Notes: a model not told the origin generated them from the letters alone. 64,000 nt of DNA from Saccharopolyspora galaxeae (GCF_016526145.1 NZ_JADDUE010000004.1:310001-374000); one strand, 5' to 3'. Shown: positions 1 to 8,035, counted from the first letter of the stretch. Made by a program: numbers and translations.

Positions 1-289
1 GCGCGCCCGCGGTGAACACCGCGGACACCAGCAGCAGCGTGCGCTTGCGCCCCAGCCGGTCCACGACCGGGCCGCCGCTCATCGCACCGGCGACCGCGCC
101 GAGCAGCAGCGACGCGACCACGACCTCCTTCATCCCGGTGCTCAGGCCGAACGCGGGTGCGATGTAGAGCAGGGCGGCGGAGATGACGCCGGTGTCGTAG
201 CCGAACAGCAGCCCGCCGAGCGCGGCGATCGTCGACGCGCCGATGATCGTGCCCCGCCCGGCTCCTGGGTGGGTAGCCGGTGTGCTCAT
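1..289 (-). CDS. MFS transporter, sugar-porter family (N-terminal part, cut by the window edge)
   Basis: Only the first 96 codons lie in the window; the rest continues beyond position 1. The ATG is at 289. The visible protein has a short hydrophilic start, then the first transmembrane helix carrying GGLLFGYDTGVISAALL, and later the loop-2 motif GGPVVDRLGRKR. Both are hallmarks of the sugar-porter branch of the major facilitator superfamily (for example XylE and GalP), which are sugar:proton symporters of the cytoplasmic membrane. The substrate cannot be told from this fragment. The upstream gap holds one copy of a 49-bp palindromic repeat. Family assignment is firm; specificity is unknown. 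Confidence 0.85.
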   Translation of the reverse strand, partial: MSTPATHPGAGRGTIIGASTIAALGGLLFGYDTGVISAALLYIAPAFGLSTGMKEVVVASLLLGAVAGAMSGGPVVDRLGRKRTLLLVSAVFTAGA

Positions 290-596
290 GTGCTGCGCCT
301 TCCTCTCGTGCCGCGCTGCCCTGGGTGGACGGCCGACGGCCGGGCGAGACCGTAGACGAAGTGCCCTGCTGGGACCAGAGCCGGAACGCAATCGCAACCG
401 AGCGCCGACCGTCCCGGCGAGCCGCACCCGGTGGCTCCCGCCGACCGCGGACGTCGCGCCGACACGCCCGCGCCTCGCCCATCCCAGTGGATTCTCGCGG
501 AGTGAACGGACTGTTGGTCCCACTAGATTGGTCGAACGGGCCGTTCGCTCGGAAAGATCGGGTGCGCCGACACGCCGGGGCACCGGCGGGAAGGCG
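290..596. other. Intergenic gap with palindromic repeat copy 1
   Basis: This 307-bp gap lies between the stop of the EspG gene and the start of the MFS gene, both on the minus strand. It must hold the MFS promoter. The clear structure is one copy of the 49-bp palindrome (501-549) preceded by its flanking box CGACACGCCCGC near 460-471. No convincing coding frame is seen. Confidence 0.6.
501..549 (+). repeat. 49-bp palindromic intergenic element, copy 1
   Basis: The outer arms AGTGAACGG and CCGTTCGCT pair; inner GTT/AAC and GGTCC-type segments extend the stem. It lies 48 bp beyond the EspG stop codon. Five other copies of exactly 49 bp occur at 7987, 8106, 10427, 39651 and 39772. The element is asymmetric: one arm reads CTGTTGGTCC and the other GATTGGTCGAACGG, so copies have an orientation. 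Possible roles are a transcription terminator, an mRNA 3'-end stabiliser or a small non-autonomous mobile repeat. Confidence 0.85.
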
Positions 597-1406
597 TCAG
601 TCGCCGGTGGTCTCGGTGATGAGTTCCTGCAGGTACCAGGCCAACAGCTGGTTGCTGGAAGGCGCGACGGTGCTCCACAGCTGCCCATCGCCGTTGGCGC
701 GCACGACGTGCAGGTAGCGCCCGGAGCCGGTGTCGTGGAACGCGACGACCCGCGGCGCGCGTTCCGGTTTCGAGCCGCGCGTCGGCGCGAATTCGACGCC
801 GAACTGCCCGCGCATCCCCATCCCGTCGGCCATCGCGGCCAGCGTCGCCGCGTCGTCCGCGCCGACTCCGCGCACCCGCAGCTCGTCGGTCAACGCGCGC
901 GAGTCGTGCTGGCCGGCGCCCGCGCTCGCGTCGCGGAGCACCTCGTGCGGCACGCTCACCGCCCGGCCCGCGCCGGGCGGTGCGTCCCCGGCGACCGAGA
1001 TGACGGCTTCGGCCAGCGAACTCCCCCGCACCGGCGTGAGTTCGACGACGTCACCGTCCACAATGGTCAGCAGGCCGGTGCCGCCGTTGCACGCGGCCTG
1101 CGCCCGGATCGCGCGATCGGCCCAGATCCGCAGGTCCAGGCTCAGCTTCGGGCGGTCCAGCAGCACCAGCAGGTCGCCGAAGTCCGGATCCACCCGGTCC
1201 CGGCGGGATTCGGCCAGCTGCCGGGACCGCAGCTGCGGCCAGACTTCCGCGACGAGTCCGGCGCGTTCGGTGTGGGTGCGCCCCGGGCTGGGCACGTCCA
1301 GCACGATGTGCCGCCGGTCGGTCAGCGCTTCCGACTCGCAGACCACATCGAATTCCAATGTGGACAGCGTGATCGGTTCGCCGTCGGCTCCGGGCCGCAC
1401 CGTCAC
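597..1406 (-). CDS. ESX secretion-associated protein, EspG family
   Basis: A 269-residue protein matching the EspG family, cytosolic chaperones that bind PE/PPE-type or WXG100 substrates and deliver them to the type VII (ESX) secretion machine. Support includes the early segment STLEFDVVCESEALTDRRH, the central LRIWADRAIRAQAA strand, and a C-terminal GRYLHVVRANGDGQLWST region typical of EspG proteins, at normal family length. The start is GTG and overlaps the upstream PPE-like gene by 4 bp (GTGA), implying translational coupling. No ESX core genes (EccB-E, MycP) are in the window, so secretion would use a system encoded elsewhere. Confidence 0.8.
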   Translation of the reverse strand: MTVRPGADGEPITLSTLEFDVVCESEALTDRRHIVLDVPSPGRTHTERAGLVAEVWPQLRSRQLAESRRDRVDPDFGDLLVLLDRPKLSLDLRIWADRAIRAQAACNGGTGLLTIVDGDVVELTPVRGSSLAEAVISVAGDAPPGAGRAVSVPHEVLRDASAGAGQHDSRALTDELRVRGVGADDAATLAAMADGMGMRGQFGVEFAPTRGSKPERAPRVVAFHDTGSGRYLHVVRANGDGQLWSTVAPSSNQLLAWYLQELITETTGD

Positions 1407-2638
1407 TCCCGCTCGTCGTCGTCGGGCACGCGGTCCGCGCCGAACACCGGCGGCGCCACGAGCCGGTTGTCGTCGAACGGCGTCTCCGGCTCGTAGTACT
1501 TGTCCTCGTGCTCGGCGTCGTCGTCGGGCTGCCCGCCGCGGGTCGCGGCCGGTCCCATCATCGAGCCGGGCCCGGGGCGGCTGGTGGCCGAGCCACCGGC
1601 GGTGCGACCCGCGGTGGTGTCACCGGGGCCGCCGCCGACGCCGGACGAGCCGCCGCCTTTCAGGCTCCCGCCGGATTTGCCGCCGCCACCGGCTGCGCCC
1701 GAGCCACCTCCCGAGCCACTTCCCGGCGTCGCACCCTTGCCGCCGAGGAGTTTGCCCGCCGCTGCCGCACCGATCCCGGCGACGGCCGCACCACCGGCGC
1801 CGATCCCGAGCGCACCGCCGAGCCCGATGCCGTCCTGCTGCGGAGCTTCGCCCGGGGCGCGATCCACGCCGCCACCGGTCGACTGCTCGTCCTCGGGACT
1901 GCTGCCGCTGTGCCCGCCGGGCCGCTGACCACCGCTTTGCCCCGGCACGGCACCCGGATAGCCGCCGCCGAACGCGCCACCGCTCTCGGAGTAGCCGCCG
2001 GACCCGGAGCCACCACCGGCCCCCGAGAACGCGCCGACGCCGGAACCGCCCGCGCCGCTGGGACTCGCCGACTGGGCGCTGACCCCGGCGGGCTGCATCT
2101 CCGGCAACGGCTGGAAGGCGTCCGCCTGCGCGACCGTGGTGTCCCGGTAGGACCCCAGCGCCTGCTGCGCGACCTGCTTCTGCCCGTCGATCTTCTTGGC
2201 TTCTTCGTCGTAGTCACTGGTGTAGCCGAACGCGCCACCGGCCCACTCGAAGAAGTTCTCGTCCTTCTGGTGCTGGATCTCGGACTGGTTCGGCAGCGTG
2301 TTCCGCGCCGACTCGTACCCGCGTCCCTGCGCCTGCACGCCCGTGGCCGAATTCGCCAGCGGATCCTGCGACTCGCGCATCACCGCGGTCTGCTGCGCGG
2401 TGGCCTGCTGCGCGATGCTGCCCGCGTGGCCCTGCCACTCGATCTCCAACTTGCCGAGCTCGGTGCGCAGCGTCTCGTCCAGGTCCGCGACGATCTGCGC
2501 GCACTGCTGCAGAGCGGTCGCGGCCTGCTCCATCGACTCGGTGCCGCGCCCTTCCTTGATCTTGCCGATCCACTGCAGCAGCTCGGGAATGTCGAACCCC
2601 TGGAACCGCAGGTCCCGAATCGGGTCGAGATCGCTCAT
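1403..2638 (-). CDS. PPE/WXG100-like ESX substrate with Gly-rich C-terminal tail
   Basis: 411 residues from an ATG at 2638, chosen because AGGGGG lies just upstream; a longer frame exists but lacks such a site. Residues 1-190 are helical and resemble a WXG/PPE helical hairpin, with a WQG turn in EWQGHAGS near residue 85. The remainder is very rich in Gly, Ser and Ala with a short acidic C-terminus (DDDERE). This layout is common for Pseudonocardiaceae ESX substrates. It is translationally coupled to the EspG gene downstream and follows a DUF3558 lipoprotein gene by 20 bp. The protein is probably exported and acts at the cell surface; its exact role is unknown. Confidence 0.7.
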   Translation of the reverse strand: MSDLDPIRDLRFQGFDIPELLQWIGKIKEGRGTESMEQAATALQQCAQIVADLDETLRTELGKLEIEWQGHAGSIAQQATAQQTAVMRESQDPLANSATGVQAQGRGYESARNTLPNQSEIQHQKDENFFEWAGGAFGYTSDYDEEAKKIDGQKQVAQQALGSYRDTTVAQADAFQPLPEMQPAGVSAQSASPSGAGGSGVGAFSGAGGGSGSGGYSESGGAFGGGYPGAVPGQSGGQRPGGHSGSSPEDEQSTGGGVDRAPGEAPQQDGIGLGGALGIGAGGAAVAGIGAAAAGKLLGGKGATPGSGSGGGSGAAGGGGKSGGSLKGGGSSGVGGGPGDTTAGRTAGGSATSRPGPGSMMGPAATRGGQPDDDAEHEDKYYEPETPFDDNRLVAPPVFGADRVPDDDERE

Positions 2639-2658
2639 GCGTGCCCCCTGTAGAACCT

Positions 2659-3276
2659 TCAGCCCTGCGCTTGCAGATTCGTCACGACTAGTTCGGCCGC
2701 CTGCTTGGCCTTTGCACACTGCTCCTGATTCGACAGCGCTTGAGACTGCAACATCGCGATGTTGACCTCGAGCGCCTGCCCTTCGGCAACATCGACGTCC
2801 ACAACGCAACCGAGGCCTTCGGCACCAGGTGTTTGCGACTGGACCGCGCGGAAACCTTCGCCAACGGTGTACGTCGCGGCCGTCTCCGGAGACCCTGGAT
2901 CTTTTTGCCCTAGGAGTTCATCGAGGCCCATGGGAGCAACAGCTACGCCGATCCCGTAGGGAACACCGCCGGCCGGGCTTTGCCAGATGCAGCCGGGGAA
3001 GTCGAGCGTGCCGTCCTTCGGAGCCGGGGACGGCCCAAACGCGCCGATCTGTTGTTCTTGCTCGGGCTTGATCAAGCCGCAGATCTGGGGTTCGGTCAAA
3101 CCTGCTATTGCGAGCTCGCGCGGCCGGGCAGGCTGCTCGTCACCAGCCTCGGATGTCGGTGCAGGCTGCGACGTTCCCGTGGCACCGTTTACCGTGCAAC
3201 CGCCCGCAGTGACAGCGAACAGAACCGCGCAGGCGACCGCCACACCGATACGCCCCAAAGAAGTTGTCGTGCTCAA
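2659..3276 (-). CDS. DUF3558 lipoprotein
   Basis: A 205-residue predicted lipoprotein. A basic N-terminus and hydrophobic segment end in a lipobox (TAGGC, Cys at about 27), followed by a Ser/Pro/Glu-rich linker. The body has the DUF3558 pattern: an early Cys in PQICGLIK, a second in FPGCIWQS, and a third in GLGCVVDV. DUF3558 proteins are often encoded beside ESX substrates in actinomycetes and would be anchored on the outer face of the membrane. The start overlaps the stop of the upstream WXG-like gene by 4 bp, so both belong to the same operon. Molecular function is not known. Confidence 0.8.
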   Translation of the reverse strand: MSTTTSLGRIGVAVACAVLFAVTAGGCTVNGATGTSQPAPTSEAGDEQPARPRELAIAGLTEPQICGLIKPEQEQQIGAFGPSPAPKDGTLDFPGCIWQSPAGGVPYGIGVAVAPMGLDELLGQKDPGSPETAATYTVGEGFRAVQSQTPGAEGLGCVVDVDVAEGQALEVNIAMLQSQALSNQEQCAKAKQAAELVVTNLQAQG

Positions 3277-3641
3277 GTCATCTTCCCCGGTTTCGCTTGG
3301 AAGGACGCTGCAATCTCTTCATCGGTGTAGCCGTACTGCTTCGCCGCTTCACCGAGCCGGTGTCCCAATTGCTCGACCTGCAGCACGTAGCTCATCAGCC
3401 GGTTGTAGTGCGAGTCCGGATCACCCATCAGGTTGGCCGTCCAAGTCGCGCTCGCCGCAACACTGATGTCATCGCGAGCCGGAGAGCGGACCGAGAGGTC
3501 TGTCTGCTTGGCCACCAGCTTGTTTCTCGCATCCTCGGCAGCCGCGAGAATCGCTTTGCGCGCCGCGAGGACGTTCTCCGGGGTGACGGTGATCTGTTGG
3601 CCTGGACCGCCGGGTGCGGGTGGCGGTGCTGGTGCGGTCAT
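3273..3641 (-). CDS. Small helical ESX-associated protein (WXG100/ESAT-6-like)
   Basis: 122 residues from ATG 3641, preceded at good spacing by AGGGGGG (3649-3655). An in-frame ATG 18 bp upstream is less likely because it would lie upstream of that site. After a Pro/Gly-rich start the protein is helical, ending with the acidic YTDEEIAASFQAKPGKMT. Such short all-helical proteins are usual first genes of actinomycete ESX substrate operons, although no canonical WXG turn is visible (the centre has ATWTANLMGD). It heads the operon with the DUF3558, PPE-like and EspG genes. The upstream region shares a promoter-like box with the gene at 3759-4139. Confidence 0.6.
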   Translation of the reverse strand: MTAPAPPPAPGGPGQQITVTPENVLAARKAILAAAEDARNKLVAKQTDLSVRSPARDDISVAASATWTANLMGDPDSHYNRLMSYVLQVEQLGHRLGEAAKQYGYTDEEIAASFQAKPGKMT

Positions 3642-3685
3642 CGCGGGAACCCCCCTCATGGCGGCTGATCACCGGTGCGACGCAG

Positions 3686-3733
3686 ACGGTAGCAGCGGAG
3701 GTTCCCGGCAGGTGCGACTTCCGCGAACTTCAC
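3686..3733 (-). promoter_or_regulatory. Promoter region of the ESX substrate operon (shared box A)
   Basis: Read on the minus strand it has GTGAACTTCGCGGAA (3719-3733), a 27-bp spacer, then GCTGCTACCGTCTGC with a TACCGT -10-like hexamer at 3686-3691. The same two blocks recur at 4207-4255 before the neighbouring gene, with a 28-bp spacer. Conserved spacing suggests a real promoter with an upstream activator site. Confidence 0.5.
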
Positions 3734-3758
3734 ACCGAGCGCACCGGACGGCCGCGCG

Positions 3759-4139
3759 TCAGGTCTTGCCGGTTTCCGGAGGTCGTTCGGCGTCCGCTGC
3801 ACCGCTGCTCCGGTCAGCACCGTCTCGAGCAGGGTCGCTCTGGGCCGGACCGGCTGCTGCGGTGCCGCGTTGGTCGCGTTCGGCCTGTTCTTCGCGGCGT
3901 TGCAGGTCGGCGATGCCGGCCAGTTGGGCGCGGGTGGTGTGCACGTGGTCTTGCATGGCGCCGCCGAGCTTGTCCAGGAAGCCGTTGAGCACGGCTGCGA
4001 GTTCCGGGTTTCCGAGCGCCTCCCCGAGATTTCCGCGCTGCTGGTCCAGGTCCGACTGCGTCCGGCTCATGCGGTCCAGCTGTTCATGCGCCTCGGACAG
4101 TGCCTGCCGGGCGTGCGGGTGCTGGATTTCCTCGTCCAT
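3759..4139 (-). CDS. Hypothetical coiled-coil protein
   Basis: 126 residues from ATG 4139, chosen because GGAGG precedes it at about 10 bp; the longer frame upstream has no such site and reads through promoter sequence. The product is hydrophilic with heptad-like segments (QALSEAHEQLDRMSRTQSDL and a second helix with LQRREEQAERDQR), so it is probably an alpha-helical hairpin or coiled coil. It has no signal peptide or membrane segment. Helical fold, position beside the ESX operon and a shared promoter motif suggest an ESX-linked cytosolic or secreted partner. I do not recognise a named family. Confidence 0.55.
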   Translation of the reverse strand: MDEEIQHPHARQALSEAHEQLDRMSRTQSDLDQQRGNLGEALGNPELAAVLNGFLDKLGGAMQDHVHTTRAQLAGIADLQRREEQAERDQRGTAAAGPAQSDPARDGADRSSGAADAERPPETGKT

Positions 4140-4206
4140 GCTCGGGTCGCCTCCTTGCCGGGCTGAAATTTCCGCAGCACGACAGTTGATCAGCAATGCG
4201 CGGCAG

Positions 4207-4255
4207 ACCGTAGCAGCGCAATTCCGCCGCACGACGGGGATTCCGCGAAGTTCAC
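4207..4255 (-). promoter_or_regulatory. Promoter with shared box B
   Basis: The minus strand reads GTGAACTTCGCGGAA (4241-4255), 28 bp of spacer, then GCTGCTACGGTCTGC with TACGGT at 4207-4212. This repeats the arrangement at 3686-3733. It overlaps the last codons of the DUF397 gene. It probably drives the coiled-coil gene at 3759-4139. Confidence 0.5.
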
Positions 4256-4509
4256 CGCACTGACGTAACGCCGAGCGAACCGACGAACTCCGCCCACCGC
4301 CGAGCCGGGACGACCAGCACACCGCCATCCGGGTCCTTCGAGTCCCGCACCCCGACGACCTCGTCGCCCAAGGCGACCTCGACGCAATTCGCGGTGGTCG
4401 CGCTCCGGGTCGACTTGCGCCAGCCGAAGGCGACCTCGACGCAGTTCGCGCTGCTCGCGCTCCGGCTGGACTTACGCCAGGTCACTTGTTCCGAATGAGG
4501 ATCTTTCAT
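4252..4509 (-). CDS. DUF397 protein with a duplicated N-terminal motif
   Basis: 85 residues. DUF397 proteins are short actinomycete proteins encoded next to XRE regulators, as here. In the Streptomyces Scr1/Scr2 system such a pair has been described as toxin-antitoxin-like. The family motif W-R-K-S-x-R-S-x-x-x-x-x-C-V-E-V occurs twice in a row (about residues 11-28 and 30-47), which is unusual because most members have one copy. The C-terminal VVGVRDSKDPDGGVLVVPARRW block is also standard, so the extra copy looks like a small internal duplication. It starts 21 bp after the XRE gene stop on the same strand, so the two are likely co-transcribed. Confidence 0.85.
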   Translation of the reverse strand: MKDPHSEQVTWRKSSRSASSANCVEVAFGWRKSTRSATTANCVEVALGDEVVGVRDSKDPDGGVLVVPARRWAEFVGSLGVTSVR

Positions 4510-4530
4510 GTCGATAGCATGTCATCGTCG

Positions 4531-5382
4531 TCACCCCAGCTGAACGACCAGCTGTCGCAACCGGTCAAGCGAGCCCTCGGTGCTGAGCGCGGTCTTTACC
4601 AGGTTCTCCCAGGCGGTCCGGTAGACCTCAAGATGCTCGCGCTCTTCCAGGCAGATGCTCGACACCATCTGCTCCAACCAGACGGAACCAAGCTCTGCTC
4701 CGTATTCGACCAGGATGAATGCTCCGGTCATGCCGACATGCAGTCCTGCATCGGGCGCGAGAACCTGCAGGGTCACGTTCGGGAGCTCCGCCTCCTGCAT
4801 CAGGTGCCGAATCTGCCGCGTTCGGCAGTCTGGCTCACCGAACGGCCGCTGCAACGCAGCCTCTTCTACGATCACGTGCAGTTCTAGCGGCTTGGCGCCG
4901 GTGAGCAAGCCACGCTTTGCGACCCGGCTGCTGACCAGCTCATCGACCTCACGATCGGTCAAAGAACAGTCGGTAGCCGCGATGACAGCACGCGCGTACT
5001 CAGGCGTTTGCAGCAGCCCAGGAATCATCATCGGCTCGTAGTACCGCAGCGCTGTCGCCTCGTCCTCGAAGTCGCTCCAGGTCTGCCAGTCGGCGGGGAA
5101 GTGCGCGTTGCGGGTGCGCAGCCAGCTGCGCTGTTCGGCGTGCCGGGCGATGTCGAGGAGTTCGACGCGGCGCAACTTGGCGACCTGGTAGAAATCCAGC
5201 AGCTTCTCCAGGTCGTCCAGGTAGATCCCGATCTCGCAGGTTTCAATCCGGTTGAGCTTGCTGCCGGACATGCCGAGGGCTTTGCCGACCTCTGCGGCGC
5301 TCGCGCCGTTCTCGGTTCGGATCTTGCGCAGTGATTGCGCGAGCCTGCGGGAGCGAGCGGAAGGGCCGACACGTCGAGCCAT
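4531..5382 (-). CDS. XRE-family regulator with C-terminal DUF5753 domain
   Basis: 283 residues from ATG 5382, with GGAG about 8 bp upstream; an in-frame start 20 codons earlier is less likely. Residues 12-65 form a helix-turn-helix (LAQSLRKIRTENGASAAEVG, then ALGMSGSKLNRIET). The remainder is the DUF5753 domain (YYEPMMIPGLLQTPEYARA at about 98-116, then RQIRHLMQEAELPNVTLQVL) commonly fused to XRE in actinomycetes. It is a cytosolic DNA-binding protein paired with the DUF397 gene downstream. A divergent small gene begins at 5530, so the 147-bp AT-richer gap between them probably holds its operator. Confidence 0.9.
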   Translation of the reverse strand: MARRVGPSARSRRLAQSLRKIRTENGASAAEVGKALGMSGSKLNRIETCEIGIYLDDLEKLLDFYQVAKLRRVELLDIARHAEQRSWLRTRNAHFPADWQTWSDFEDEATALRYYEPMMIPGLLQTPEYARAVIAATDCSLTDREVDELVSSRVAKRGLLTGAKPLELHVIVEEAALQRPFGEPDCRTRQIRHLMQEAELPNVTLQVLAPDAGLHVGMTGAFILVEYGAELGSVWLEQMVSSICLEEREHLEVYRTAWENLVKTALSTEGSLDRLRQLVVQLG

Positions 5383-5529
5383 GGGGAATCTCCAGTGGTT
5401 GCGGGGGAATCTGCTTTCAACCATGGCAGAACAAATTTGCACTGACGATCACTCGATGGCGTAATTGTGTCGGCTACTGCACCTGCGCAATTCTTGGTTC
5501 CACGTTGATCTCGACCCCGAGGAGGAGCA

Positions 5530-5829
5530 GTGGACGACAAGATCGCGCGGCTGGAGCACGGCGCTCCGCAGCGGGAGTGGCTGTGCCGATGCGTCGACGA
5601 CGACGAGCGGTTCAACATCGCCACCGTCGGCGCGGCCAGCGGCGACGTGGAGATCGCCGGACCCGAGCTGCAAGGCTGCTTCCGGCTGCGCGACAGCGAA
5701 ATCGCCGTGTTCCGCCGCGCGCTGGACGAGGCCATCGCGGTCGCGCAGGAAGACATCGCCCGCTACGACGCCCAAGCCGCGACCCAGCGGGCCGAGCCAC
5801 AACCGCCTGCCCAGACCTCGGCTCACTAG
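5530..5829 (+). CDS. Hypothetical small protein divergent from the XRE gene
   Basis: 99 residues from a GTG at 5530, with GGAGGAG (5521-5527) immediately upstream; the spacing is rather short. The product is hydrophilic and acidic, with WLCRCVDDDERFNIATVGA and a helix FRRALDEAIAVAQEDIARYD. It has no signal peptide or membrane segment. I do not recognise the family. It is divergent from the XRE/DUF397 pair and could belong to the same regulatory unit, but nothing in the sequence proves this. Confidence 0.55.
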   Translation: MDDKIARLEHGAPQREWLCRCVDDDERFNIATVGAASGDVEIAGPELQGCFRLRDSEIAVFRRALDEAIAVAQEDIARYDAQAATQRAEPQPPAQTSAH

Positions 5830-6134
5830 TTCGCGCCGACATCGGCGATCAGGTTCCGGGTCCGGCTCGACCTGCCGTCCGCTCTCAGCAAGGCCGGGCC
5901 GGGCCTCTACCTCTCGGTGTTAATAACGCTTGATCGACAGCCGCAAATTTTCGCCAGTGCTGCCGCGTGCTCCTTCGCGCCGCTGCGGCCGCCCCCCTGT
6001 TTCGGGTGTTTTGCCTGGTAAGCGAGTTATATCCGTGGGAGATCTCACGTCGCCTCACCTGGATGTTTGGTTTCCACGATGCAACGATCTCGTTAACTTG
6101 GCTAAGTAAACACCTCCGCGAAGGGAGCACAGCG
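5830..6134. other. Leader and promoter region of asnB
   Basis: A 305-bp gap that is clearly less GC-rich than its surroundings between about 5920 and 6110, with AT-rich patches near 5944-5952, 6026-6032 and 6092-6112. No open frame with a ribosome site is convincing. It most likely holds the asnB promoter and 5' leader. I see no known riboswitch fold. Confidence 0.5.
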
Positions 6135-7976
6135 ATGTGCGGAATCTCCGGCTGGATCGACTTCCGCCGAGACCTGACCCGGGAACAGCCCGTGATCGAC
6201 GCGATGTGCGAGACCATGGCCTGCCGCGGGCCGGACGACTCGGGCACCTGGGTCCAACCGCACGCCGCCCTCGGGCACCGCAGGCTCGCGATCATCGACC
6301 TGCCCGGCGGGACCCAGCCGATGGAGGTCCAGACCCCCGACGGCAAGGTCGGCATGGTCTACAGCGGCGAGGCGTACAACTTCTCCGAGCTGCGCGGTGA
6401 ACTCCGCCGCCGCGGGCACCACTTCGACACCGACAGCGACACCGAGGTCGTGCTGCACGGCTACCTGGAGTGGGGCGCCGACGTCGCCGAGAAGCTCAAC
6501 GGCATGTACGCCTTCGCCATCTGGGACACCCGGACCGAGCAGCTGCTGCTGATCCGCGACCGGATGGGCATCAAGCCGCTGTACTACCAGCCCACCGAGA
6601 ACGGCGTGCTGTTCGGCTCGGAGCCGAAGGCGATCCTGGCCAACCCCGAGGTCGACAAGGTCGTCGACGCCGACGGGCTGCGCGAGCTGTTCTCCTTCAC
6701 CAAGTCCCCCGGCAAGGCCGTGTGGCAGGGCATGCACGAGGTCAAGCCCGGCACCATCGTCACCTTCGACCGCAACGGCCTGCGCGAGCACACCTACTGG
6801 CAGCTCGACGTCGCCGAGCACACCGACGGGCAGGACGCCAGCGTCGGGCACGTGCGCGAACTGCTCGACGACATCGTCGCCCGCCAGCTCGTCGCCGACG
6901 TGCCGCGCTGCGTGCTGCTGTCCGGCGGGCTGGACTCCAGCGCGCTGACCGCGCTGTCCGCGCAACAGCTGCGCGAGCAGGGCGAGACGGTGCGCAGCTT
7001 CGCGGTCGACTTCGTCGGCCAGACCGAGAACTTCGTGCCCGACCCGGTGCGCGACACCCCGGACGGGCCGTACGTGCAGGACGTGCACAAGCACGTCGGC
7101 TCCGAGCACAAGGACATCGTGCTCGATCCGCAGTCGCTGGCCGATCCGGCGGTGCGCCGCGCCGCAGTGGCCTCCCGGGACCTGCCGATGGGGCTCGGCG
7201 ACATGGACAACTCGCTGTTCCTGCTGTTCAAGAAGATCCGCGAGCACTCCACGGTGGCGCTGTCCGGCGAGTCCGCCGACGAGGTCTTCGGCGGCTACAA
7301 GTGGTTCCACGACCCCGAGGTGCAGCAGGCAAACACCTTCCCGTGGCTGGCGTTCGGGATGGCCCGGCACGCCCAGAGCGACGGCAACGAGGTCCTCAAC
7401 CCCGGCATCGCGCAGCGGCTGGACATCCCCGGCTACATCCAGTCCGAGTACGACCAGGCCGTGGCGGCCATGCCGCGCAAGGAGACCGACAGCCCGTTCG
7501 AGGCCAAGATGCGGGAGATCTGCTACCTGCACCTGACCCGGATGGTGCGCAGCCTGCTGGACCGCAAGGACCGGCTGAGCATGGCGGTCGGGCTGGAGGT
7601 CCGGGTGCCGTTCTGCGACCACCGGCTGGTGGAGTACGTGTTCAACACGCCCTGGTCGCTGAAGACGTTCGACGACCGGGAGAAGAGCCTGCTGCGGCAC
7701 GCCACCTCCGACGTGCTGCCGAAGTCGGTGGTGGACCGGGTGAAGAGCCCGTATCCGTCCACTCAGGACCCGAAGTACGCGGGTGAGCTGCAGAAGCAGG
7801 TCGCCGACCTGCTCTCGACCGGGGACCGGTCGCTGGAGCTGATGAACGAGCAGTGGGCGCGGTCCGCGGTCCGGCTCGATCCGTCCGAAGTGGACACCAA
7901 CACGCGGAACATGTTCGAGCGGATCCTCGACGTGTCCCAGTGGTTCGACCTGCACAACCCGACCATCAAGGTCTGA
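6135..7976 (+). CDS. asnB: Asparagine synthetase, glutamine-hydrolysing
   Basis: 613 residues. ATG 6135 gives MCGISGW, placing the catalytic Cys at residue 2 as needed for a class II glutamine amidotransferase; GGGAG precedes it. The N-terminal glutaminase domain (2 to about 200) contains the RGPDDSG motif. The synthetase domain has the ATP pyrophosphatase loop SGGLDSSAL starting at residue 263 and SGESADEVFGGYKWFH. The enzyme converts aspartate, ATP and glutamine to asparagine, AMP, PPi and glutamate in the cytosol. Longer actinomycete AsnB paralogues with a central insertion like this one (around FVGQTENFVPDPVRDTPDG) are common. It stands alone, ending 11 bp before a 49-bp palindromic element. 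Confidence 0.93.
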   Translation: MCGISGWIDFRRDLTREQPVIDAMCETMACRGPDDSGTWVQPHAALGHRRLAIIDLPGGTQPMEVQTPDGKVGMVYSGEAYNFSELRGELRRRGHHFDTDSDTEVVLHGYLEWGADVAEKLNGMYAFAIWDTRTEQLLLIRDRMGIKPLYYQPTENGVLFGSEPKAILANPEVDKVVDADGLRELFSFTKSPGKAVWQGMHEVKPGTIVTFDRNGLREHTYWQLDVAEHTDGQDASVGHVRELLDDIVARQLVADVPRCVLLSGGLDSSALTALSAQQLREQGETVRSFAVDFVGQTENFVPDPVRDTPDGPYVQDVHKHVGSEHKDIVLDPQSLADPAVRRAAVASRDLPMGLGDMDNSLFLLFKKIREHSTVALSGESADEVFGGYKWFHDPEVQQANTFPWLAFGMARHAQSDGNEVLNPGIAQRLDIPGYIQSEYDQAVAAMPRKETDSPFEAKMREICYLHLTRMVRSLLDRKDRLSMAVGLEVRVPFCDHRLVEYVFNTPWSLKTFDDREKSLLRHATSDVLPKSVVDRVKSPYPSTQDPKYAGELQKQVADLLSTGDRSLELMNEQWARSAVRLDPSEVDTNTRNMFERILDVSQWFDLHNPTIKV

Positions 7977-7986
7977 GCGAAGCCCG

Positions 7987-8035
7987 AGTGAGCGGACCGT
8001 TCGCCCGGCAAGATTGGTCGAACGGTCCGCTCACT
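7987..8035 (+). repeat. 49-bp palindromic intergenic element, copy 2
   Basis: AGTGAGCGG pairs with CCGCTCACT, with compensating A/G and C/T changes relative to the other copies that keep the arms complementary. It begins 11 bp after the asnB stop and is a good candidate for its terminator. Confidence 0.85.

Noticed and set aside
5967-6134. N-terminal extension of AsnB upstream of ATG 6135
   Set aside because: Class II amidotransferases need Cys at position 2 after removal of Met. Only ATG 6135 gives this.
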